In this document: piece after piece, positions 25,901 to 37,900 of the stretch
Layout of the letters: each line of letters starts with the position of its first letter
How positions within the stretch are numbered: the stretch's first letter is position 1
Position numbers and translations under genes: made by a program
The notes under the pieces: model-generated
Seen by the model: the letters and a program-made list of their open reading frames with translations, nothing else
Database searches by the model: none
Told to the model about the DNA's origin: nothing
Source: Carposina sasakii
Lineage: Eukaryota; Arthropoda; Insecta; Lepidoptera; Carposinidae
Direction: 5' to 3'
Assembly (NCBI GenBank): GCA_014607495.2
Contig: CP053148.1
Coordinates: 15,562,001 to 15,626,000, forward strand
Length of the DNA stretch: 64,000 bases

Positions 25901-28900
25901 TTGATGACAGTTAGTCAGGACATGTTACTAATGGAAGTGAAGTCATACCCTTATATCTTAATCAATGGCTCAAGATTTAGGATTAGGATTAAATATAATT
26001 GTATATGTGTAGTAGATAGTAGCGACGCCATAGGTCCTGGATTCGAATCCCGGTAATTGAATATCGATGTTTGTTTCCGAGACATGGATGTCTCTTTACT
26101 TATCTATGTATTTACATGTATACCGTAGCTTCGTACCACAACAGAAGACCTCAGGGATCTTGATGTGGGACTAGGTTAATGTGTTGTGAAATATTTGTAT
26201 TATTTATTTATTTATAAAGATTATTTTTCATCAACAGCACATTGCTTGTTCCAGATTCATTAAATCGCTGGAAAAAAAGTTGACCGACATGTATCCGTTG
26301 TACCAAGACTCGGTATACTCACACACCGATGACGTCACGCTCATCTACTACCCTGGACAATTTAACTACCACGAACTAGTTCCCCTGATGATAACCTTCG
26401 TTGGGCTATTTCTCTACGTGTACTTTTCTGTCAGGAAAATAGAATTTATCAAGTCTAAATTCGGGCTCGCCGCATGTGCCGTGTTAACTATAGCCGGCAG
26501 CCTCTCTATGTCAATGGGCATTTGCTTCTATTTCGGCTTCTCATTAAGTCTGCAAGGCAAAGGCATCTTCCCGTACTTGGTCATCATAGTCGGCCTGGAA
26601 AACGTTTTGGTCCTCACCAAAAGTGTGACGTCAACGGACTCTCGATTAGACGTGAAAATCAGACTCGCCCAAGGGTTAAGCAAGGAAGGCTGGTCGATCA
26701 CGAAGAATCTTCTGACTGAGATCACTATTTTGACCGTCAGCTTCTTTACCTTCGTGCCGTTCATCCAGGAGTTTTCGATTTTCATGATAGTGAGCTTGCT
26801 GTCCGATTACTTCGTACAAATGGTCTTCTTCGCAACCATCCTGGGGATCGACGTCCGAAGGTTGGAGTACTGTCTCGAACAGCACAACAACTTGCACTTA
26901 AAGGAGTATTTCAACGCCAACAACGCGTTAAACTGGAGATACAGCAAGAGTTATGTGGAGGAGCACTCGTTTTCACCGCAAAGGATGAGGAAATCCAAGT
27001 CGCATCCGCGGCTTAACGGCTTAGCACATAATAGTCCAACGGACGTAGTGGCGAAGCGGGCGTCCTTGTCGGGTCAGGACCGAGTGCCGAAACGGGTGAT
27101 GCTGGTTAACATTTGGGCGAGGACGAGGTTTTTCCAGCGCGCATTCATGGTTTGGATGCTGGTTTGGGTCTCGATGATAGTGTACAACTCGGGCGTGGTG
27201 GATTACTTTACAAACGGGGCGGAGAAAGAAGTGGCTGACGTCCGTAAGGATGACAAGAGGAGCGTGCACCAGCCGTTGTACTCAATGTTCAACGGTACTG
27301 AGAATAGTCTGGTGTTCTCTCCGTTAGTGGAAGTGGCCGGTCACGTGGAGGCTAACGACACCATTATGCTGAAGCATTCGCACCACTCTCGGCCCTGGAG
27401 TAGGTGAGTTTGAGCTGATTTGAGGCTGCTTTTCCATCAGAGATGTGTGTTGCTACGTTGCTATATATGCGTTTGATATCCACCAAATTTATTGAGTACT
27501 AGCAGCCGCCCACGACTTCGTCCGCGTGAGGGGGCGTTGTACCCGTGCGAAGCCGGGCAGGTTGTTGTATAGCCTTCCTTGGTAAATGGGCTATCTAACA
27601 CTGAAAGAATTTTTCAAATCAGACCAGTAGTTCCTGAGATTAGCGCGTTCAAACAAACAAACAAACAAACTCTTCAGCTTTATAATATTAGTATAGATAT
27701 GGACTAATGAATATAATTTGTGGATATCGATAGCTTAAATTGCTACATAGTATAGCACATCTATGATGGAAAGGAAGCCTTAGATTAAAAAATTATTTAT
27801 TGCACTAATGTGAAAGCGTTAATGCTTCATAGCATTCTCTTCCGGTTATCAATCAAACTTTAAGTATATCAAAGTTGCACAAAGCAACTTTTTTAAGCTT
27901 GTGTATCTAGCGATTTAATATGTTAGTAAGCTCGCAGGCTAGTAAGTAACTCTGGCTTGGTGTACAAAAACTAGCTGGTTTTCTAGTCCAAGTATTAGTT
28001 ACTAGCAATGCTTGTGTTCTCAGGCATTACAAAGACAAAGAAAGTGAATTAAGATTTTAGGCTTTATTAGAATATTTAATTTTCAAATCCATCAGCAGCT
28101 GCCTTTTTTTGGTGAAACATCTGTAGTTACCTTCCAACCGATTTCGATGCTGTAATAACTTGTTAGCAATAGCATTGGGACCATTCGCGGTTCGAGCATC
28201 CGACGTATAGTTTATAATAAAACCTAACAGGCATTTACTGTTATATTTTGCAACACGCACGAATCGCGACCAACTTCTTTGTTCACCCAAAAGTCGACGA
28301 CGCAAGTACACGAGCACACCTTCCATTGGTATGCGTAGGCTATCGCCGTACCACTGGTCATCGATCCTATCACAATACAACGCGAGCGTGGCCGGCCGGT
28401 ACGCGGCGCTGCTGCCGCCGATCCTGCTCAGCCACCGAGTGAGCCCCGAGCTAGCCGTCACCGTCCGCAACCCGCACGAAAAGGACCCGCCTAGGATAAG
28501 GTGGCAGGCGTTAGCTGCTGCCTTGGACCCGATCGATATATTGCCAGGTAACAGCCAATTTCAATAACCGATCTCGAGAGATTTTTTGCATGTTATCATT
28601 TCAGATTAAATTATCAAGTGTTTTCATGCAAAATTTAAAAAATCCGAGATTCTTTATGATCCCTAGTATTGAAATTGGCCGTAAGCCGTAAAACAAGTAT
28701 AAAAGCGCATTACTAATTTTAAAAAAACCGGCCAAGTACGAGTCGGACTCGTGCACCGACGGTTCCGTACAAACTGTTTTATTACATGATATAACTAAAA
28801 AATTCCGGATTTTGCAATTTTTTCTTTATCTGTGCTATGAAACGTTGCTTCGTAACAAATTTAACGATTCTGAGTTCACGTGAAGTAGGTACATGTAGGT

Positions 28901-31900
28901 TTTGATTCGCTTGCGAGTGTTTCTCCGAAATTTTGTCGTAAAACCGTAAGCCATTCGAGAAGAAAGGATTTCCCGAAATTCCCACCGCACCGATAAACAG
29001 GAATTCTAAAGTATATGTCGACGAAGTCGTGGGCGTACTAGTCTTCTAATATAATGTGAGATATTGTTCTGAGTGAGTGATTGAACTCAGCCGATGTTAC
29101 TAGGCATCGAAGCTAAGGCATGTACGAGTATGTTCATATCATAGGACTAAAAAAGGATTTTGTATGTATTGCCACAAGAGCTGGAATACCTATCTATATT
29201 TACTTCTTTACTAATATGACAGCGAAAGTAACTCTGTTTGTCGCGCTTTCACGCCGAAACTACTGAACCTATATAAATGAAATTTTGTACAGATATAGTA
29301 CAGTATAGTTGTTCTGCCCATAGTCACCAACCCGCCTGCTCAGCGTTGGCTATGGGAAAAATGTGCCCTGGGGGAGCCCTACGTCCAGTAGTGGACTGCA
29401 ATAGGCTGAAGACATAGTATAGAACTTGAGGAAGGACATGCTACACTTTTTAATGCAAATAACGTTCTTAATCCATCTCTTTGTTGTACTGTCATGCGTT
29501 AACCCATTATTCTGTGGCTCTGTTTAGATTTCGAGCTGATAGAAAGCAAGAGTCAGACGTACCAGTGGAGCAAAGCGGGCGAGATACCAATATACCCGAC
29601 CACACCCATGGAAATACTCCTGCTGGCGATACTGTGCACCATCAGCGTTTCAGTTATAGCTTACATGATGGTTGTGCTTTACAGGTAATCAGTAATAATA
29701 ACAATTCATTGTCTTGTTAAGTCTAAGTATGGTATAGTATTATCTAGAGTGTGCTAATGTTTACTATTAAAGCTTATTAGAAATTTTAATTTCTATTTTC
29801 CAAAAAACGTGGTATAGATATAGAGATATACTGCGAGTGAGGACTTGGTGCGGCCCCTATCGCGCTGCTTCGGCTTTGCTGTTGCAAATTAAGTAATCAG
29901 GGGGCGGGGATGTTACTTAACAGCGAAAATAGACCGAGCGTCCTGTGGAGTAAGCACGAACCTTTTTACGCGGCGTAACGCTAACGACTCGCTAGCAAAA
30001 TCTATGTGATTTGACAGTTGGATGATATACAGGGTGTAACAAAAAGGGTATGTTAAGCGAAAGGCTACGTACATAGCCCACCGTAGAGGACCTATCCACA
30101 AAATTTGAGAGTCGAAATCACATGTTTATTTTTCAAGATTGTATGAAAATTCCTGAGACATTTAAAAATTCTCCATACTATCGGGAAAAATATACATGTG
30201 ATTTCGAGTCTCAAATTTTGTGGATAGGTCCTCTACAGTGGGCTATGTACATAGCTTTTCGCTTAACATACCCTTTTTGTTACACCCTGTATAGCGTTAC
30301 GGACTATCGAGAGGTTCGTGCTTACCCCTCTGAACTGATTATTTACTTCGCACCTACACATGGCACTTCTCAATATAGAAACTGCATCTAGCTGAATCTT
30401 TTACATCTGGGTGCGTTATGTATGTCCAACGTGGATCTCGCAATATGATCTTGTAGGTCTACCCCATGTTCGGGAATACTGCCGTGTTTATATGTTGTTA
30501 AATTAACGTTCTTAATTACAAATATTACATCTATTTATGTTTTGTTTATGAATTAGATGTGAACCTTTAGTGTGAATATTTAGTAAGTAGCGCTATCATA
30601 CAAATAAACTATGTGATGAAACGCTCTCTAATTATGAAATTATTACTGACAGATGCGTTTGTTCCCGCCATTACGCCGAATGGAGAGCATCGTGGAACAA
30701 CGACGAGGAGTATAGGAAGATCCTGGCGAACCAACCAGCCTTACAGGTAAATGCAGATCCTGTGAAAAGAAAGAAAAAAATACAGGGTTAATTTTAAAAC
30801 ATCAATAATCTCGCAGGACTAGATAGCTAAAATCATAAACAATAACATTTGTTCTACACGTTTTATCATATCTCAATACAAGAATTAAAAATGATTTTCC
30901 AAGCTTTTATTGTAAGTCTATGTTCCATAACATACAAAAAGGTTGACGCCCGCGATCGCGCGCGCCTCAGTATTATGTACAGACTTAAGAACATTCAGAG
31001 GTAATATTAAATTGATATTTATTTTTGTATGAAAGTAAAATGTGACAAATTATCAAAACTCGTAAAACAAATGTTGTTGTTTATGATGGTAGCTACATAG
31101 TCTTGCGAGGTTATTGATTTTTAAAAATTAACCCTGTATATATTTTTTAAATTCCTAGGCATTTTGTAATATGGCGTGTTCTACAATATGCCTTCGGCAG
31201 ATACACTCATCAGCCTATTGTAGTCCACCGCTGGACGTAGTCCTCCCCCAGGGCTCGCCATAAGGCTATAGACGTTTTTTCGTCTATGGTCACCACGCTG
31301 GGCAGGCGCTGTTGCTCACCTCCCAGAAACCGTTAATCGCCTTTTACGATATCCCCTGGCAGAGACATTCTACTGTTAGCACACGGAAAAATCTGAACGA
31401 AGCAGAACTGAAAACTGCTTACCTTTCTGCTCAATCCGACTTGCAAATAACCGATCTACACGTCCAACAGATAAGTAGACTTAACACATTCGCTGCCGGT
31501 AGATTTTCTAAGGGTGCCGACATCAGGTAAACGCCTAGTGCCTTGACGCAAATAAGCGTCAGCGGCACCTCTAGAAAGCCTTAAAGTCGCCGGCACTGAA
31601 TGTGTTAAACGCAGGTCACACCGCACAATGGGTCGAAACTGCTATTAGAGGGACTTGGCGATCATTTTTACAAATTCTATTTTTTTTTATACCTATCGAT
31701 TAAATACGTTATTCTGATGAATAAATGTTATGAAACATTTTTCTCTAAAACTGATAGTTTGGCTAGAAAAAAATATTTTCCATTTTCATTGTATGAAATG
31801 AAACAGAAACAGAAACTGCTCAATTCCGATCAACTCTTGACAGATCTTACTTTATAACTACTTGAGCATTATTCTATAGCTTGTTGACTATAATCCTACA

Positions 31901-34900
31901 CTATCAGCGCCCACCCAAAGTTGCCCGTTCAGGAGTTGAGAGGATCCGAAAAATAAAAAAGAAATAAGAAAAAACGTTTTTTAATGTCTAATATCTTTGA
32001 AGATTCAATAAAACACTACAAGTAAATAATCTGATTAACCTTAAAATACCATGAAAAATAATGTGATACTCAAAGTAGAAATTAAAATAAATTTAAATAA
32101 ACAGGAAACAACAAATCCAGAAACATTTTGAAAACGAAAAAGGCTTACGTACATTTGATATATTATTCATGGTACTATTTCAAGACTATTTGTAAGCAGC
32201 CAGACCAATCCGATGGGCCAATTATTCTCCCAAACGCCATAAAGTTTCCCCTGTGAGTGCGAGCGTGAGGGCATTATTCGTGCGCATTAAAGCGAGTGAG
32301 AACACTACATAGTAGGCTAGAAATCCTCATAATTTCAGCTTTGCTAAAATGACGTAGGTCTGGGGGCACTGGGATTTTACTCTATCACACCTCTACATGA
32401 CTTAAGAAAGAAAAATAACTGAATATTAATTTAATTTCTTTTGCATCTTGCACATGTTGAGCCAGAACTAATTGTTTTCTTTTTAGTATCGTTTGTGGTT
32501 GGAAACTGATGTCGTGTGTGATTGCTCGGAATCCATGATAATTAATTTGGCCATGTTTTATTGAAAATAAACGAAAGTCTGCGTATTTGTTGATACCACA
32601 TTCATAAATAATCGTCTGCAATATACAGGATGATTTTTGGTCGTCAACGTTCCCGAAAACTACGGAATCTCCTCATTATCACGATCATTTTTCTCCATGG
32701 AAGCATACCTGGGAAGTGTCTGGTTTCCAAAATATTAGGGTCCAAAGTTGAGTAAATAGACTGCGTTTTTCTGCATAAATGCACATAGACGCGCGTAGCA
32801 GGATTTTTTCACGAAAAATAATTAATATCTGTCTATAAAAAAACTAACATAAACACTAGACACTATAAATTTCGCACGATCAAGGAATTTAAATTTTTTT
32901 TTCAAAAAAAAAATTTTTTTCCCAGTATTTTTTTGGCATAAACTTACTTTATTTCATATATAGAATACGTACCCTTCGTTAAAGGTGGCCACAAAAAAAC
33001 ACCCTGTATATGAAATGCGTTATTCGATAAAATTTGATTATTTCTTAACTTACCTGTCGTGAGGACAGCTATGCAAAATATGCCGCGTGTACTACACGAA
33101 ATTTATTGATAGTGCCCTTTCAGACGGGAAATAAAAAGGCCAACGTTATTATCTACGCTACAGATTTACATGATTGAAAAGAATATACGTAACTGACAAC
33201 GTTTAATTGAAATGAATTGTTTGTTTACTAACTCTTCTTAACAACAGCCAGCCATTTGACATTTCAAAGTCCGCCCAAGTTGTGACTGTCAGTTGGCGCT
33301 CTCATCGCGCACCCAGCCAATAGAAACTGACGTTGACATAGCTTAGCTCGATAGTTCGCGGTGTGAACCGATGTATGTAAACAGGTGAAACGAAGCTCGC
33401 TCTCCCGCTCGCTGGCGGTGTGGCCAGGAGGGCAATCGCGCAAAATGACAACGTTTATAACATTTCTACTGAACGTTTTTGGTTATGTTTTAGTTTTGGT
33501 TTGGCTGTTCATTTGACAGCGTTTCAGATATTTTGAACGTCTATCTTTGGCTTTAGACGTTGTCAAAATTTAGCGCGGTACGAAATGTGCATAACATAAC
33601 GTTTTTAGGGTTCCGTACGTCTGAATACAAAAACGGAACCCTTATAGGATCACTCGTGTGTCTGTCCGTCCGTCGCTTACAGTCAATTATCTCCGAATCT
33701 ATTAGACCGATTAAGTTGAAATTTAGTACACATATCAATTCCTGTGACCCAAACACAGAGGTGTGACGTGAGCAGATGAAATCTGTATATGGGGGGTCAT
33801 TTTTGGGGGGGAAGGGGAAAATTAAAAAAAAAAATCTGAAAACTGCATCGTGTGGCATATCAAATGAAAGGTCTTGTTGAGAAGATCTTAAATGTATTTT
33901 TTTGTAATTTTAAAATAAATAGTTTCCAAGTTATTCAAGAAAATAGACGAAAATTGACCATTCCCCCCCCCCCTTATCTCCGAAACTACTGAACCTAAAA
34001 TTTTGAAAAAAAATACAGAAATTAGTTTTCTCCTTATAGATTATAGGAAAACCTATAAGAAGTCCATGATATTAAAATAACATGGTAAATCACTCAATAT
34101 TGTGCGTACCAACTTACATTTGCAGGTGGAAAACATGATAGGTAACATCGTACGGAACCCTCTTCACGCGAGTTCAACTCGCACTTGTCGGCTTTTTGGT
34201 TGTCGTTTAGCTTCAAACTTTTGCGCGATTGCTCTCCTGCGCTTTATATTCGTAACCAGTTTATATTCCTAGCTGGTGATGGAGGCGGTGCCGCTGGTGG
34301 TGGCCGGGCACAGCCAGGAGGTGGAGTGCCTGGTGACGGACGGCGAGCTGATCGTCAGCTCGTGTCTGCAGGGACACATCAAGGTGTGGGACTCGCACAA
34401 CGGGGACATCGTCACCAACATCGATCGCGGCGCGTATGTCTCTCTTATTCTCTCTCGTCTCTCTTATTCTTTACTAGTGGACGCCCGCGACTCCGTCCCC
34501 GTGGACTGCAGAAAAAACGAAATGTCGAAATGGTCCGAGTTCAAAATATTTTCCCGGGAGAGAAAAGTAGCCTATGTGTTAATCCAGGTTGTCAGATAAC
34601 TCTATACTAAATTTTAATAAAATAGCTCCAGCCGTTTAGACGTGAAGTAGTAACAAACATATACCTTCACACACTCAAACTTTCACCTTTATAATATTAG
34701 TGTGATTTCACACACACACGGTACACGCACACACAAAATATAAATTGGACTTAGTTATGCAAACGAGAACCAACCCACATAAAGAGTAACATCGAATTCT
34801 AACAAAATTTACAGATTATTTTGATGTTTGCAAGGTTGATAGAAAGTTCATTTTTTTAAAGCTTATCTAGCCTAAAATGTTATTTTATACAATAGTGGGT

Positions 34901-37900
34901 TTGGTTCCCCTTTGCATAACTATGTCCAATTACAGGATAAAAGAAGAGATGCATGTACAAATGTACAATAAAAGAGATCTCTTCCAGCAAGCCAAGCAAA
35001 TAAAGAGAATTAGTTTCTTGTTGGTAATGGAGATGGGGTTTTTGGTGTAGTGTTAATTAATGATTCTTAGGTTTTTCAATTAACATATTGTTTGAAGGAT
35101 AAAGTTGATGATGATCTTGATCAAGTTTTAGAGAAACATCCTAATCCTAGTAATAATAATTATAAACGCGAAAGTTTGTGAGGATGTTTGTTGCTCATTC
35201 ACGCAATGGATTTTGATGAAACTTCACAATAATATAGCTTACATATCATAATAATACATGGGCTACATTTTATTCCCGGATAATTTCGACATTTTATTTT
35301 TTCTGCAGTCCACGCGGACGGAGTCGCGGGCATCCACTAGTACATACATTATAGTCACACCCGTTATCCCTTAAAGAAAACAAAGAAAGATTTTTCACCG
35401 GTTAGCCAATAGGCTAACTTAATAAAGTGCCACGTGGTAAGTGGTGAGCCTTTCGCCGCTTTTCGGGCATAACTACAGCAATCTAGCGACCGGTAACGAA
35501 TCCAATAGGAAATGTTTTCGTGCCATTCTATAGTAGGTATTTAGTATTTAGTATAACCCATTATCTTGCAGTTGGTTCAGAATGACAGAATATTTCATTG
35601 AATTCATGTACACAGGGTTACAACAACAACAACGTTTTTTTACAGGTTTTTCAAATTACAGAAAGAGTTGTACGAGAAAGTCAGCGCTAAGAAACCTAAT
35701 TACAGCACAAATGCAATAGAAGGTAAAATATTGGTTTTTACACAAGTTTAGGATCCTCCACACAACATAACAAAGCGTAACGTAAAATCACGCCTTTTCC
35801 CCGGACACGACAGATAGATCACAAAACCTACGATCCTGACACCTATTTCGCTTCATCTACTTTCATAGATAGTTTTTAAGCGTGAAAAACACTGGAAGTG
35901 GTCATTATTTTTTATATGCAGGGACTACTAACAATCTACATAAAATTATTTATTGATTGCATGTTTTTTAATTAGTATTCAATTTCATTTACAGTGCAAC
36001 CAGTGGAGACACCTACAAAAACTGACGCGGTAAGTTTTTTTTTTGTATTCGTTCTACTAACATTACAGTTTGTATGCTACTAATGCTTCTTTGAGTAGAC
36101 ACCACGTGCTTATACAGGGTGTAACAAAAAGGGTATGTTAAGCGAAAAGCTATGAATACAGCCCATTATAAAGGATCTATTCCCAAATTTTAAGACGCGA
36201 AATCACATGTTTATTTTTCAATATTGTATGAACATTCATGAGTCGTTTAGGAATTTTCAATACTAACTGGAAAAATAAACATTTGATTTCGACTCTCAAA
36301 TTTTGAGAATAGGTTCTCTATACTGGGCTAATTTTATAGCCATTTGCTTAACATACCCTTTTTGTTACACCCTGTATAATAATACACACTGCTCTATCCA
36401 TACGTAGCAAGAACTACAGTGTCATGAGGGAGATCCCCCAGCCACGTTCAGCCGCGAAGCGAGGACAAATGTAAGAGATCAGTGACTAGTTGCTAGCCTG
36501 AGAGAACGCCCCTGAGATGCTCAGAAGACTAACTATATGTACCTATACAGGGTGTAACAAAAACAGTATGTTAAGCGAAAAGCTACGTAAATAGCCCACT
36601 GTAGAGAATCTATCCACAAAATTTGAGACTTAAAATCACATGTTAATTTTTCAAGATTATATGAAAATTCCTGAGATATTTAAAAATTCTCCATACTATC
36701 GGGTTTACTATGGTTGAATTTTAAAGACATTTTACGCTTATCAGAATAAATCATCAAAATCATACCTATCTGTAAAATTACAATTTGAATTAGTGTCCAA
36801 ATGTGGTAGTAATAAGCGTTGAAAGTTAAGTGGGCAAGTCCATTTTTCAAATGTGAAATTAATTGAAAATTACAACATCCCGTGACCACCTGCATCATTT
36901 ACAGCAACTTTTGTTATGTGACCTTATTTAAAAACGCAACATTTATTATGGTTGTAGAACAAAACGTTTTACGCGCATACAAGTTACTGAAAGAGTGACG
37001 TCATAATTGTGGTAGCCGTTTGTATGGAGCGTTTTTGGTATTTAGCAAGTCTAAAATTGTGATTTTGAAATCGTTACATCCCGGAAAGTTTTCACGCTAG
37101 CGAAGCTTTTCTTTCGCAAATGTTTCTTTTATTTTATGATCTTTCGATATAAATACAAATAAAAAAAACCGTAAACGACCCTATTGCCTAAGCCTGTAGT
37201 ATTTTATAATGTTTATTGCCATTTCTGGGACCGTTTGCACTACAATGTTTTTTTTTATTAGATGCTACAGCTGTTTTCAACAAATTCGCCCAAATCCTAG
37301 ACTGTTGCGAGCTTTTTCCAATGGTCAGATAGCCTATATGGAGGATAATAAATGCTATGGTTCATGCATGTATGGTTCATGGTTAAGACATCATATGTTT
37401 TGTCCTTCAGATAAGCTTGTCAATATCTTTTGATACTGCCTGCATCTTGATCAAGTTAGTAAGCCCTGCTTAGTACGTGGTATTAATTGCAGTCGCCAGT
37501 ACATCATCTACGCAGAGGGCTCAGTGATCACCTGAGCGGGCTTCGATTCAGAGCCGCGGGCAAAGACTCCTCGGCCCACCTGCATCCTGCTGAAACCACT
37601 AAATATGACTTCGCTAAGAATTACAGGTATAGTTGCTATTAACCATAAACACTACTAATTGGATTAGTAGAATGCAATAGGTTTTTATTTAGTGTTATCT
37701 ATCGATATATATATCTATCGATCGACAGCAGCGATTGTAGCAGAATGAGTTTGTCGATGTTCTATTTCTACCAAACCAAAAGACAGTGAATTATTTTGCC
37801 GTCCGGTGACACAGGACCCTTTTTAGCCGTACGCTCATACAATAGCAATTAGGCATAATGCAAGCAGACTGTATCTCGTTTTATACCAACATAATTTACT

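Noticed and set aside
28057..28470. 137-codon frame antisense to SCAP exon 8
   Set aside because: It is the shadow of the GC-rich SCAP exon; the plus-strand frame has clear homology.
30122..30391. Frames such as GPLQWAMYIAFRLTYPFCYT recurring at several places
   Set aside because: These come from the 264-bp foldback element read in one frame; identical peptides recur only because the element does.
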